64,000 nt of DNA. Source: an uncultured Cohaesibacter sp. (GTDB lineage: Bacteria > Pseudomonadota > Alphaproteobacteria > Rhizobiales > Cohaesibacteraceae). Position 1 is the first letter of the stretch. Each line of letters begins with the position of its first letter. Shown one piece after another: positions 24,863 to 34,003 of this stretch. Location of the stretch: assembly GCF_963664735.1 (NCBI RefSeq), contig NZ_OY761553.1:1999303-2063302 (forward strand), given 5' to 3'. Made by a program: the position numbers and the translations under genes. The notes beneath the pieces are model-generated. The model was not told where the DNA came from, made no database searches, and saw only the letters and a program-made list of their open reading frames with translations.

Positions 24863-27781
24863 ATGACTGAAGAACGCGATTATTCCGAAACGCTATATTT
24901 GCCTAAAACCGACTTCCCCATGCGTGCGGGTCTGCCGAAAAACGAGCCCAAGATCCTCGAACGCTGGGAGAATATGAACATTTACAAGGCCCTGCGCGAG
25001 CGCTCTGCTGGTCGTGAAAAATATGTCCTGCATGATGGCCCTCCCTATGCCAACGGCAACCTGCATATCGGCCACGCGCTGAACAAGATCCTCAAGGACA
25101 TCATCACCCGCTCGTTCCAGATGCGTGGCTATGATTCCAACTATGTTCCAGGCTGGGACTGCCACGGTCTGCCGATCGAATGGAAGATCGAGGAAAAATA
25201 TCGCAAGAAGGGCAAGAACAAGGACGCGGTTCCGGTCAAGGAATTCCGTCAAGAGTGCCGCGAATTCGCCCAGCACTGGATCGGCATCCAGTCTGAAGAG
25301 TTCAAGCGTCTTGGCGTTGTTGGTGACTTTGAGAATCCTTACCGTACGATGACCTTCGATGCAGAGGCCCGCATTGCCAACGAGCTGATGAAGTTCGCCA
25401 TGTCCGGCCAGCTGTTCCAAGGCTCCAAGCCTGTTATGTGGTCCATCGTCGAGAAGACCGCTCTGGCTGAAGCCGAGGTCGAGTATCACGATCATACGTC
25501 CTTTACCATCTGGGTGCGCTTCCCGATCACCGGCCTGCATGGCACGGTGGATGAAGACAAGATGGACGCAATGCTTGATGCTGATGTGGTCATCTGGACG
25601 ACCACCCCGTGGACAATTCCGGGCAACCGCGCCATCTGCTACAACCCAGCCATCAGCTATGGCCTTTATGAAATCACCGAAGCTGCCGACGACAACTGGG
25701 GCAAGGTCGGCGACAAGCTGATCATGGCCGACGCATTGGCAGAGAGTGTCTTCAAGGCTGCGCGTGTTGGTGGCTATGAACGCAAGTTCGACGTTGATCC
25801 ATCGCAGATCTCCGAATGCTCGCATCCATTTGCAGAGCAGGAAGGCACCGATGGCTACTATGATTTTGACGTGCCATTGCTGCCCGGCGATCATGTCACC
25901 GAAGATGCTGGCACAGGCTTCGTGCACACAGCTCCGGGCCATGGTGCCGATGACTATGAAGTCTTTGTTGCCAACCGCGAACGCTTTGAAGAATGCGGCA
26001 CGCCGGAAATTCCTCACACTGTGATGGAAGACGGCGCCTATTTCCCGCATGTGCCATTGTTCCAAGGCCACTATATCCTTAACCGCAAGGGAGGCGAAGG
26101 AACCTCGAACGGTGCGGTCATCGACAAGCTGGTTGAAGTTGGTTCGCTTCTTGCCCGTGGCAAGATCAATCACAGCTATCCGCACAGCTGGCGTTCGAAG
26201 GCTCCGCTCATCTTCCGCAACACGCCACAATGGTTCATTGCGATGGATCGCAACATCGACGGCGAAGGCGACACCCTGCGCAAGCGCGCCCTTAACGCCA
26301 TTGATGCAACGCGGTTTGTGCCGAAATCCGGCCAGACCCGCTTGCGCTCCATGATCGAAACGCGCCCCGACTGGGTTATCTCCCGTCAGCGTGCCTGGGG
26401 TGTGCCGATCACCATCTTCATCAAGAAAGATGATCCGACGGTTGTCCTGCAGGACAGCTCTGTCAACACCCGCATTTTTGATGCTTTCCTTAAGGAAGGT
26501 GCCGATGCATGGTTTGCAGAAGGAGCCAAGGAGCGTTTCCTCGGCGCAGATTACGACGCAGAAGACTGGACGCAGGTTACCGACATTCTCGATGTCTGGT
26601 TTGATTCCGGCTCGACCCATTCCTTCGTGCTGGAACAGCGCGGCGACATGAAATGGCCTGCCGATCTCTATCTGGAAGGCTCTGACCAGCATCGCGGCTG
26701 GTTCCATTCCTCGCTGCTTGAAAGCTGTGGCACCCGTGGCCGTGCGCCTTACGATGCAGTTCTCACCCATGGCTTCACCATGGACGAACAGGGCCGCAAG
26801 ATGTCCAAGTCCATCGGCAACACCATCGCACCGCAGGATATCATAAAGCAATATGGTGCCGACATCCTGCGCATGTGGGTAGCCAGTGCCGATTATTCCG
26901 ATGACCAGCGCATCGGGCCGGAAATCCTCAAGACCATTTCCGATGCCTATCGCAAGATGCGCAACACGGTTCGCTGGATGCTCGGCTCGCTGGCTCATTT
27001 CGATGGAACAGAGGTTGCCCTCTCCGACATGCCGGAGCTGGAACGGCTGATGCTGCATCGTGTTTATGAACTGGACAAGCTGGTTCGTGATGCCTATGAC
27101 AATTTCGATTTCAAACGCATCATGCATGAGCTGAACTATTTCATGGGCATTGAGCTTTCCGCATTCTACTTTGATGTGCGCAAAGATGCTCTCTATTGTG
27201 ATGCTCCAAGCTCTCAGCGCCGCAAGGCTGCGCTTTGCGTCATCAATGAGCTGTTCATCCATCTCACCGCCTGGCTCGCTCCGATCCTGCCATTCACCAT
27301 GGAAGAAACCTGGCAGAGCCGTTATCCGTCCGATGGTGACTCGGTTCATTTCCGGCAATTGCCAGACGTTCCGGAAAACTGGAAGAATGATGTTCTTGCT
27401 GCCAAGTGGGATAAGGTGAAAGCCCTGCGCCGCACTGTTACTGGCGCACTGGAAGTGGAGCGCAAGGAAAAACGCATCGGTTCTTCGCTGGAAGCTGCGC
27501 CGAAGGTTTACGTCTCCGACAAGGCGATCCTTGCAGCCATGGAAGGCATCGATCTGGCCGAAATTTCAATCACGTCTCAAGCCGAACTGATTGAAGGCGA
27601 AGCACCGGCCGGAGCCTTCACCATCGAGGACGTGGCTGGCGTGGGCGTCGTACCAGCGCTTGCTCAAGGCAAGAAATGTCAGCGCAGCTGGAAGATCCTG
27701 CCAGAAGTTGGCACCGACAAGGACTATCCGGATCTTTCTTTGCGTGATGCTGCTGCCATGCGTGAAATTGACGCCGCCTAA
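24863..27781 (+). CDS. ileS: Isoleucyl-tRNA synthetase
   Basis: A 972-residue class I aminoacyl-tRNA synthetase charging tRNA-Ile. The HIGH motif is NLHIGHAL near residue 67 and the KMSKS loop is RKMSKSIGN near 645. The editing (CP1) domain lies between, with [12 protein letters not shown] and the [12 protein letters not shown] active site. WFDSGSTHS and the GSDQHRGWF motif complete the catalytic core. The C-terminal zinc finger of E. coli IleS is not seen; only one Cys remains in that region. GGAAGTGA lies before the ATG at 24863. lspA follows after a hairpin, the usual ileS-lspA neighbourhood. Confidence 0.98.
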   Translation: MTEERDYSETLYLPKTDFPMRAGLPKNEPKILERWENMNIYKALRERSAGREKYVLHDGPPYANGNLHIGHALNKILKDIITRSFQMRGYDSNYVPGWDCHGLPIEWKIEEKYRKKGKNKDAVPVKEFRQECREFAQHWIGIQSEEFKRLGVVGDFENPYRTMTFDAEARIANELMKFAMSGQLFQGSKPVMWSIVEKTALAEAEVEYHDHTSFTIWVRFPITGLHGTVDEDKMDAMLDADVVIWTTTPWTIPGNRAICYNPAISYGLYEITEAADDNWGKVGDKLIMADALAESVFKAARVGGYERKFDVDPSQISECSHPFAEQEGTDGYYDFDVPLLPGDHVTEDAGTGFVHTAPGHGADDYEVFVANRERFEECGTPEIPHTVMEDGAYFPHVPLFQGHYILNRKGGEGTSNGAVIDKLVEVGSLLARGKINHSYPHSWRSKAPLIFRNTPQWFIAMDRNIDGEGDTLRKRALNAIDATRFVPKSGQTRLRSMIETRPDWVISRQRAWGVPITIFIKKDDPTVVLQDSSVNTRIFDAFLKEGADAWFAEGAKERFLGADYDAEDWTQVTDILDVWFDSGSTHSFVLEQRGDMKWPADLYLEGSDQHRGWFHSSLLESCGTRGRAPYDAVLTHGFTMDEQGRKMSKSIGNTIAPQDIIKQYGADILRMWVASADYSDDQRIGPEILKTISDAYRKMRNTVRWMLGSLAHFDGTEVALSDMPELERLMLHRVYELDKLVRDAYDNFDFKRIMHELNYFMGIELSAFYFDVRKDALYCDAPSSQRRKAALCVINELFIHLTAWLAPILPFTMEETWQSRYPSDGDSVHFRQLPDVPENWKNDVLAAKWDKVKALRRTVTGALEVERKEKRIGSSLEAAPKVYVSDKAILAAMEGIDLAEISITSQAELIEGEAPAGAFTIEDVAGVGVVPALAQGKKCQRSWKILPEVGTDKDYPDLSLRDAAAMREIDAA

Positions 27782-27806
27782 GTTTGGCCGCATGGATCAC
27801 TAGATT

Positions 27807-27843
27807 AAGGCCGGGGCTCTTTTTATAAAGATCCCGGCCTTTG
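27807..27843 (+). terminator. Terminator-like hairpin between ileS and lspA
   Basis: AAGGCCGGG (27807-27815) pairs perfectly with CCCGGCCTT (27833-27841) across a 17-nt loop, ending in TTT. It would separate ileS from lspA transcription or lower read-through. Confidence 0.75.
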
Positions 27844-27897
27844 ATTTAATCCCGGGCCGGCCTTTGAGGCTTGGGGCTGTTTTGGCGGAGAGTATTC

Positions 27898-28434
27898 TTG
27901 TCTCGACGTACCATGGGATTTTCCCTTGCTATCCTGGCCTTTCTTTTTGATCAGGCCTTCAAGCTCTGGCTCCTCTTTGGCTTTGGCATAGAAGAGGTCA
28001 TGCGCCAGCAGGGGCCGGTGCGTCTTGCGCCTTTCTTTGATGTCGTTCTGGTCTGGAACCGCGGTATCTCATATGGCTTGTTCCAACAAGACGATGATAT
28101 GGGGCGCTATCTGCTGATAGCTGTGGCAGCTGTTGCAAGCGTTGCTCTGATCGTTTGGCTATGGAAAAGCAAAGATTGGCTCACGACCGCTGCGGTTGCT
28201 CTGATTCTTGGCGGCGCTTTGGGAAACGGATTGGACCGCATCCTTCATGGTGCCGTGGTCGACATGTTCCATTTTCACGTAGGGACCTTCAGTTGGTACA
28301 TTTTCAATCTGGCAGATGTCTGGATCGTTCTGGGCGCAGCGCTGTTGGTGTTGGAAAGTCTTTTTGGCGGCAGAAATTCAGCCGTTAAGCAGGATTTGGG
28401 TGCTTCCAGCCGCAAAGATGCCGCAAATGAGTGA
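27898..28434 (+). CDS. lspA: Lipoprotein signal peptidase (signal peptidase II)
   Basis: A 178-residue inner-membrane aspartic protease that cleaves prolipoprotein signal peptides. Four hydrophobic helices are visible. Family motifs are NRGISYGL, the catalytic Asp in GGALGNGLDRI followed by GAVVDMFHF, and the second Asp in FNLADVWI. The start is uncertain: TTG at 27898 has GGAGAG 5 bp upstream, ATG at 27913 has no ribosome-binding site, and TTG at 27871 overlaps the terminator region. The C-terminal 20 residues are a polar extension. Several lipoproteins in the window (21585, 28624) are natural substrates. Confidence 0.95.
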   Translation: MSRRTMGFSLAILAFLFDQAFKLWLLFGFGIEEVMRQQGPVRLAPFFDVVLVWNRGISYGLFQQDDDMGRYLLIAVAAVASVALIVWLWKSKDWLTTAAVALILGGALGNGLDRILHGAVVDMFHFHVGTFSWYIFNLADVWIVLGAALLVLESLFGGRNSAVKQDLGASSRKDAANE

Positions 28435-28623
28435 TTACTGCGCGTGAACGGGATAATTTCAAGACACGCGGAGCATTTATGCTTAGGCAGAAGCAACCTT
28501 CTCTTGATCTTCGGCACCTTTCGGAAGTATGTCTTAGTTAAATAGGCACTAATTTTGTGTCAGAGGTATGTTTGCGTAGGGGTGCGACTGGTTGGTGCTC
28601 CAAAATCAAAAGGCGAGATCGTC

Positions 28624-29397
28624 ATGACTGTTAGCAGGAACAAGGGCCTGATCCTTTCCAGCGCTGAAACTCTCACATTCCGCACGGCTCGGCCTTCGGG
28701 ACTGGTAACGCTGGCTTTGCTGGGCGCAATGGGCCTCACCTTGGCAGGATGTTCCGGTGTGACGAGCACCACCTATGGCACGGGTGAAACCCACGAAAAA
28801 GAGTTGCTTGATGATGTGACCGGCTTGCTTGGTGTGTTGCCCGGCCATGACAAGAAAGGCACGATCGATTACAACGCGCGGGCCGGCTTGGTTCTGCCTC
28901 CCGAAGGAGCGCCCCTGCCCGACCCACGCAACAAGAACGATGTTCCTGTCTTTGCCAAGGCAGACTGGCCGCAGGACCCCGATGTATTGCGTAAGGCCTA
29001 TACTGAGCGCATGGAAAGCATGACCGATAAGGAGCGCGAACAGCTTCTTGAGGCCATTCGTCGCTTGCCGCCAGAGCAACGCGACTCCATCATCAAGAAC
29101 AACACGGCCTCTGCTAACTTTGCCAAACAGATCCAGGAACCGAATCTGGACAAAGGCCCGGCCAATCCATATGAACAGCGGCGCTATGATGCCGAAGTCA
29201 AGCGCCGCCTGGCGTTGATCAGAGCTCAGAAAGAGGGCGAAAAGGGCAAACGCACCTATCTGACACAGCCGCCGGAACGATTTACAGAAATGTCTCCTGA
29301 AGTGGCCTCAGAAATCCAGACCCTGAAGCAACAGGAAAAGACCACTGAGAAAAAGTCTTTCTTCTCGCGCCTCTGGCCCTTCGGCAAAAAAGAGTAG
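28624..29397 (+). CDS. Hypothetical lipoprotein downstream of lspA
   Basis: A 257-residue putative lipoprotein. A long N-terminal region (about 25 residues) precedes the hydrophobic stretch VTLALLGAMGLTLAGC, whose LAGC is a lipobox, with Cys near residue 46. The mature part is charged and rich in Lys, Glu and Pro, with a predicted helix around MTDKEREQLLEAIRRLPPEQRD and a basic C-terminus ending FGKKE. No known domain recognised. The ATG at 28624 follows AAGGCGAG; an earlier in-frame ATG would add 23 residues. It lies 189 bp after lspA, a place where an uncharacterised lipoprotein often occurs in this order. Terminator follows. Confidence 0.7.
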   Translation: MTVSRNKGLILSSAETLTFRTARPSGLVTLALLGAMGLTLAGCSGVTSTTYGTGETHEKELLDDVTGLLGVLPGHDKKGTIDYNARAGLVLPPEGAPLPDPRNKNDVPVFAKADWPQDPDVLRKAYTERMESMTDKEREQLLEAIRRLPPEQRDSIIKNNTASANFAKQIQEPNLDKGPANPYEQRRYDAEVKRRLALIRAQKEGEKGKRTYLTQPPERFTEMSPEVASEIQTLKQQEKTTEKKSFFSRLWPFGKKE

Positions 29398-29918
29398 CCT
29401 CGTAAGGCCCACCCCAATTTCATAGGCATAACAACATGGCCGCTTCGATTGATCATCGGGCGGCCTTTTTGTTTGCTCCGCGAAGGTGTGGAAGCAAAAG
29501 CCATCGCCGAGCGATTCTCTATTGCAGTCCCCACAGCCGAGAATCTGGGAGAATCTGTTCTGCCGAATCCCCCTCATGGAGCAAATTGGATAAATTTACT
29601 CCCAAAGTAGGCCCGTGATTTTTGCAACAAGTTGGATTTCTCACCCTGCTTTTCCCGGATTTGACTCCCAATATATGCGTAAATCCACGTTAGATCCGTT
29701 AAGAATTCAGTAACGAAATGGCAGAAATCTGCGGAACAACTTCAAATTTGTGTTTTTTGTGCAACAGTCTTTGCAAAGAGCTCTTCGGAAAAGAGAGAGG
29801 CGATTGATACCGCGGCAGAAACGAGTATTGTCAATCTTGTCGCAAGCAGTGAATTACAGTTCTGACTGGACTGGTCACTGCAAAAATATTTTTTGTTATG
29901 ACAATGAAGGTCAGAAAC
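29398..29918. other. Intergenic region before the porin gene
   Basis: 521 bp. After the terminator at 29438-29470 there is a long stretch that probably carries the strong porin promoter and a long 5' leader. Overlapping open frames here lack domains. No small-RNA signature was recognised. Confidence 0.45.
29438..29470 (+). terminator. Terminator of the lipoprotein gene
   Basis: GGCCGC (29438-29443) pairs with GCGGCC (29460-29465), followed by five T, 40 bp after the stop codon. Confidence 0.8.
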
Positions 29919-31061
29919 ATGAACATCAAGAGCCTTATCCTTGGCTCCGCAGCTGCTTTGGTAGCTGGCGGTGCTGCTCAGGCTGCAGATCTCCCTGTAG
30001 CAGAACCTGTAGATTACGTTAAAGTATGTGATGCATACGGCGCAGGTTATTTCTTCATTCCTGGTACAGATACCTGCATGAAAATCTTCGGTAGCGTAAC
30101 TTTTGGCGCAACCTCCGAAAGCTTCATGACTGGCAAAACTCGTACCAACGACCGTCTGTACAACTTCTACACTGAAACCACCCTGCGTTTCCAGTTGATG
30201 GAAGAAACCGAATACGGCACCTTGATGGCTCGTATGGAATATGACGATGAGTCAACTAACGTTACCAATGGTGGCGTTGCAGGTGCAGGTACGGCTATCG
30301 ATAAAGCTTGGTTGCAGTTGGGCGGTCTTTACGCTGGTCTTACCGACTCTGCTCTCGATTTCAACGCTGGTCCAGTTTATGACGACTTCGGCTACGGCTA
30401 TGGCGACGTGAACACCATTGGTTACCGCGCTTCTCTGGGCAACGGCGTTACCGCTACTATCGCTCTGGAAGAATATGACGGCAACGCAAACAGCCTCGGC
30501 GGTGGTGCACGTCAGTCCGTTCCTGCTCTTGTAGCTAGCTTGGCTGTTAAACAGGGTTGGGGTTCTGCAGTAATCGGCGCTGGTGTAAACCAGGTTCGTT
30601 ACGCTTCTGCAGCATTCGACACCGACATGGGCTGGACCATCGGTGGTGAAGTAGAGTTCAACCTGATGGAAGGCCTGACCTTGGGTCTTGCTGGTGGTTA
30701 CGGCATGGGTAACAACAGCTACCTCGGCGACTTCCAGGTTCTCGCTGGTGGTTACACTGGCGCAGCTGGCACCCTGAACGCTAACTATGCAGCTTCTGCT
30801 GGTCTGACCTATGCTTTCGCTGACAACATCAGCTTGGCTCTGGACGCTGGTATGGAATACTACAACGACCGTTCAGCAACCAACTATGACTCCCTGCACT
30901 GGGGTGTTTCCACTCAGCTGTCTTACACTCCGGTTAAAAACCTGACTGTAGCTGCTCGCGTTGGTTACCAGAAAACTGACTACAACAGCGCTGCTGTTGC
31001 TGCTGGCGAAGCAGACTGGGATGACTACCGTGCACGTATCACCCTGGAACGTTCTTTCTAA
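29919..31061 (+). CDS. Major outer-membrane porin (Omp2b-like, Hyphomicrobiales type)
   Basis: A 380-residue beta-barrel porin. The signal peptide MNIKSLILGSAAALVAGGAA ends at QA-ADLP (cleavage after about residue 22). The mature N-terminus VDYVKVCDAYGAGYFFIPGTDTC is the hallmark of rhizobial and Brucella porins, with the paired Cys of the plug loop. The rest alternates short hydrophobic and Gly/Asn-rich segments and ends in LERSF with terminal Phe, the outer-membrane assembly signal. ATG at 29919 is chosen because GAAGG lies upstream and the signal peptide is then regular. Codon use is strikingly narrow, unlike its neighbours, as expected for a very highly expressed gene. Confidence 0.95.
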   Translation: MNIKSLILGSAAALVAGGAAQAADLPVAEPVDYVKVCDAYGAGYFFIPGTDTCMKIFGSVTFGATSESFMTGKTRTNDRLYNFYTETTLRFQLMEETEYGTLMARMEYDDESTNVTNGGVAGAGTAIDKAWLQLGGLYAGLTDSALDFNAGPVYDDFGYGYGDVNTIGYRASLGNGVTATIALEEYDGNANSLGGGARQSVPALVASLAVKQGWGSAVIGAGVNQVRYASAAFDTDMGWTIGGEVEFNLMEGLTLGLAGGYGMGNNSYLGDFQVLAGGYTGAAGTLNANYAASAGLTYAFADNISLALDAGMEYYNDRSATNYDSLHWGVSTQLSYTPVKNLTVAARVGYQKTDYNSAAVAAGEADWDDYRARITLERSF

Positions 31062-31097
31062 TCTGAGCATTGCTTAGCTAGAATTTACGCTAAAGGT

Positions 31098-31135
31098 TTT
31101 GGGCCCCGAGAGATTTCTCTCGGGGCCTTTGTTTT
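31098..31135 (+). terminator. Terminator of the porin gene
   Basis: GGCCCCGAGAG (31102-31112) pairs perfectly with CTCTCGGGGCC (31117-31127) over a 4-nt loop, followed by TTTGTTTT, 40 bp after the porin stop. Confidence 0.92.
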
Positions 31136-31260
31136 GTCAGCAGATCTTGAGCAGGTACAATCTTTAGAGAAGGCTCCGGTCTGCCGAAACCAGACATCCG
31201 CCACTCAGCTCATGCGCTCATTATCCTATCAGCCCAAAGGCCATGGGTGCGGCACCCGCA

Positions 31261-32097
31261 TCAAAAGAGGTCCAACTGATCCTTTTGCGCATGACCGACA
31301 GTCCCGCCGGGACCTTTCGCCTTCATTGTGGCTGGCATTTTGCTTTCGCCAAGCTTTTCCTTTTCCTCCGGAACCGCAGAAAAGCGGAAAACGTCCCCTT
31401 TTCCTTGCGTGCCATCGTGGCGGGGCTCCGTTAGCGAGGCATCGTCATTGCCAACATAATTGACCCTGTCGGAAACAGCATAGGCCTGCAGGGGCTCAGC
31501 CAGAGATGCTTTCAAAAGACTACGCGCCTCATCAAACCGGCCACTCCCCGTATCAAGCCAGATATCATGGGTAGCCGGTGGCAAAATAACCGGTAATCTG
31601 TCAGTTATCGGACGGAAAACGCGATCAGCCGGCCTTGTTAGAATGGCCAGACCATCAAACTCCTCTCCGTTCGGCCCCATCCATGCTTCCCAAATTCCGG
31701 CAAGCGCAAACAACCCTTCGTCTTCTCGCCTGAAGAAGTGAGGGATGGATCTGTCTTCACTCTTCAGCTTCTTCCATTCATAAAATCCGGATACGGGAAC
31801 AATGCATCTGCGGTAACGAACAGCGTTGCGAAAGGAGGGTTTCTTTTCGATGGTTTCGCTTCTTGCAGAGCTGATGAGGGAAAAGTCTTTCGGATCTTTC
31901 ACCCAATCGGGCAAAAATGCCCATTTCATCAGTCGTGCATGCCTCTGGCCATATTCCGATGTAATCGTTAACACAGGTTGTGTTGGTGCGACGTTATGTC
32001 TGGGAGGCATAGGCAATCCTCCGGGAAGAATACAAGAGACACCGAATAAACTTTTAAATTCAGCATCTTGCGCAATAAGATGAATACGGTTCGTCAT
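31261..32097 (-). CDS. SRAP (YedK/HMCES)-fold protein lacking catalytic Cys2 and His
   Basis: A 278-residue SOS-response-associated peptidase fold. Family motifs present are RHNVAPTQ (active-site Asn), LMKWAFLPDW, CIVPVSGFYEWKK (active-site Glu) and DRLPVILPP. YedK and HMCES start with Met-Cys-Gly-Arg, the Cys2 forming the crosslink with abasic DNA; this protein starts Met-Thr-Asn-Arg. The catalytic His before the Asp-Arg pair is replaced by Thr (PITDRLPV), and the INAR motif reads ISSAR. An in-frame stop 27 bp before the ATG excludes a longer Cys-bearing form. It probably binds DNA but should not crosslink, and a canonical paralogue may exist elsewhere. Confidence 0.82.
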   Translation of the reverse strand: MTNRIHLIAQDAEFKSLFGVSCILPGGLPMPPRHNVAPTQPVLTITSEYGQRHARLMKWAFLPDWVKDPKDFSLISSARSETIEKKPSFRNAVRYRRCIVPVSGFYEWKKLKSEDRSIPHFFRREDEGLFALAGIWEAWMGPNGEEFDGLAILTRPADRVFRPITDRLPVILPPATHDIWLDTGSGRFDEARSLLKASLAEPLQAYAVSDRVNYVGNDDASLTEPRHDGTQGKGDVFRFSAVPEEKEKLGESKMPATMKAKGPGGTVGHAQKDQLDLF

Positions 32098-32395
32098 CTT
32101 GGTCGAGAATGTCCAATTTTGCTAGTTCGTTAAATCTTTATCTTATTTGAACTTTTTCATTACATCGGCCGCGCGTCAAGTTTTTGGAAACTATAGCACT
32201 CTATGGTTAAAGTGATTGGGCTAACACTTGCCTTGTAATACGGCCAAGGCGCGGAGCGGTGGCGATCGGATGATGGAAACGGGATCCATTGACCGGTTTT
32301 GAATCGGCACTCTCACAAAGCCCTTTCGCTTTACGTCCGGGTCCGGTTTGGTAGCCCGACGACGGTATCGGTCAAGCTGTGTTGAGAGTTACAAG

Positions 32396-32908
32396 ATGTC
32401 GGAAATGTCTGCTCTTCCTGATACGAAAATGTTGCTAGAGGCCAATATCAACCCGGCGACATTGCTGGCGACCGACTATCTCAACCATTTTAACGAAGTA
32501 TTAATGCTCATCGAAATGCTTCCGACCATGCCGGAATGCGCCGAAGATATCGTTTCGTGGCGTCCGATGTGCTACATCGACTATTTCCAGCAGTCCACAT
32601 TCAAGGAAAAGAAACTTGCTATTTCCCTGTATGATTCTGTTCCGCCACAGATGCGTACGCAACTGGAAATTCTGGTCGCCGATATTGATTCCAAGATCGG
32701 GGCACTGATCGAGAAAATTGCAGATCTCGATCCATCCATGTCAATGGATGGTGCATTTGACAGTCTGGCCTTTATGGCCTCGACAGAGATTCGCCCGCTG
32801 ATCGACCGCGTCAGCGCTCTGATCAATGACACTGCGAGTGCAACAGACTGGATGCTGGCGATCGATCACCCGACAGCTCAGGACGAGGTCGACCGTCTGT
32901 TCGATTAA
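32396..32908 (+). CDS. Conserved helical protein with a CheZ/FliM-like C-terminal tail
   Basis: A 170-residue soluble protein without a domain I can name. The body (residues 25-155) is helical and acidic, beginning ATDYLNHFNEVLMLIEMLP and containing PECAEDIVSWRP. The last residues AQDEVDRLFD resemble the CheY-docking tail of CheZ in this window (SQDDIDALFG) and the CheY-binding segment of FliM (AEIDALLN). A role in chemotaxis or flagellar signalling is inferred from that tail alone. The ATG at 32396 follows GAGAG; a second Met three codons on is also possible. A terminator lies 44 bp after the stop. Confidence 0.6.
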   Translation: MSEMSALPDTKMLLEANINPATLLATDYLNHFNEVLMLIEMLPTMPECAEDIVSWRPMCYIDYFQQSTFKEKKLAISLYDSVPPQMRTQLEILVADIDSKIGALIEKIADLDPSMSMDGAFDSLAFMASTEIRPLIDRVSALINDTASATDWMLAIDHPTAQDEVDRLFD

Positions 32909-32950
32909 TTCCGTCCACGGCTCCTCTCAGAAAATGCCTCTTTGCAAGAA

Positions 32951-32985
32951 AAAGCGGGCTCACGCAATCGCATTTCCCGCTTTCT
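32951..32985. terminator. Bidirectional terminator
   Basis: AAAGCGGG (32951-32958) pairs with CCCGCTTT (32976-32983) between the converging gene at 32396 and the GST gene. Confidence 0.75.
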
Positions 32986-33021
32986 CTATTGCTTTGCCCT
33001 AACGTCAGTCTGGCTCGGCCA

Positions 33022-33720
33022 TCAGGCTTCGTCTTCTTCCACGACCCAAGGCTCTTTCAGTGCGGCCTCTTCCCATTCTTTCCATGCGGGCAGAGTTTTC
33101 ATGGCAAAGCGATAGGCATGAAAGACTTCGCTGTCGGTGAGAGCATATTTCTCGAACCGGTTTATGACCGGTGCAAACATGGCATCCACCGCGCCGAAAG
33201 TACCAAAGAGGAATGGCCCACCGGAAGCATCAAGGCATTCTCGCCAAATCTGCTCGATGCGCTCGACATTCTTGACCACAGCTGCGGCGCTGTAGGGATC
33301 CAGATCGAGCCGCTTGATTTCACGACGGAAGTTCATCGGGCATGATCCGCGCAATCCGAAAAAGCCACCATGCATTTCAGCAGCAAAGGCCCTCGCCTTG
33401 GCTCGATCCATCAAGTCATCGGGCCATAGAGCCGTCTCGGGAAAGAGATCCGCCACGACTTCGAGAATGGCAAGGCTCTCGCAGATGATGACAGGCTTTT
33501 TGCCTTCTTCTTCAATCTTGAGGGCGGGCACCTTTTTCGTAGGCGAATATTCGATAAAGTGCGCGTGTCCTGTTGCCTCATCGAATTGCAAAAAATGCTC
33601 CGTGAAGGCAACATTTTTGGTCTTCATGCCAATCCACGGGCGCAACGACCAGGAAGAATAGTTTTTATTCGCTATATATAGCGTCAACTTGAGATGATCT
33701 GCAGAAACTTGGTCGGTCAT
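33022..33720 (-). CDS. Glutathione S-transferase family protein
   Basis: A 232-residue cytosolic GST. The N-terminal thioredoxin-like domain has YIANKNYSSWSLRPWIGM (the Ser cluster is the likely glutathione-activating site), KKVPALKI with the cis-Pro, and ESLAILEVVAD binding the gamma-glutamyl group. Residues 95-225 form the helical domain; FGAVDAMFAPVINRF is the N-capping motif region. The ATG at 33720 is chosen over an upstream in-frame start because AGAGGA lies before it and the protein then begins close to the first strand. Substrate unknown; the nearest types are zeta/beta-like bacterial GSTs. Confidence 0.88.
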   Translation of the reverse strand: MTDQVSADHLKLTLYIANKNYSSWSLRPWIGMKTKNVAFTEHFLQFDEATGHAHFIEYSPTKKVPALKIEEEGKKPVIICESLAILEVVADLFPETALWPDDLMDRAKARAFAAEMHGGFFGLRGSCPMNFRREIKRLDLDPYSAAAVVKNVERIEQIWRECLDASGGPFLFGTFGAVDAMFAPVINRFEKYALTDSEVFHAYRFAMKTLPAWKEWEEAALKEPWVVEEDEA

Positions 33721-34003
33721 CGGCAAACGTCCTCTATCAAACCCCGTTCCTTTCAGATTAGCCACAAAAGTGGCACACTGAAAAGTCGACATAAGCATCT
33801 CTTACAGCTTGCGAGAAGGTTCGAAAAGAGTTATCCAAAAGCTACTTTCATTTATTCAGCATGACATGGCAGCGCCCTTAATGGAGCGTTGCATTCGCCC
33901 CTCCAAGCGTCCCGCTTCTTGCCGGATGGGGCTTTGTTTTCATTTAAGACCAGTTGATGCATCGCCGTGACAATTCACGGGCAACAATCAATGGAAATTG
34001 ACC

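Noticed and set aside
24893..27358. An 821-codon open frame on the minus strand inside ileS
   Set aside because: Antisense shadow of ileS; the composition (many His, Val, Ile, Gly) is typical of reversed coding sequence and no family is recognisable.
29750..30022. Small frame overlapping the porin start
   Set aside because: Its second half is the porin signal-peptide coding region read in another frame.
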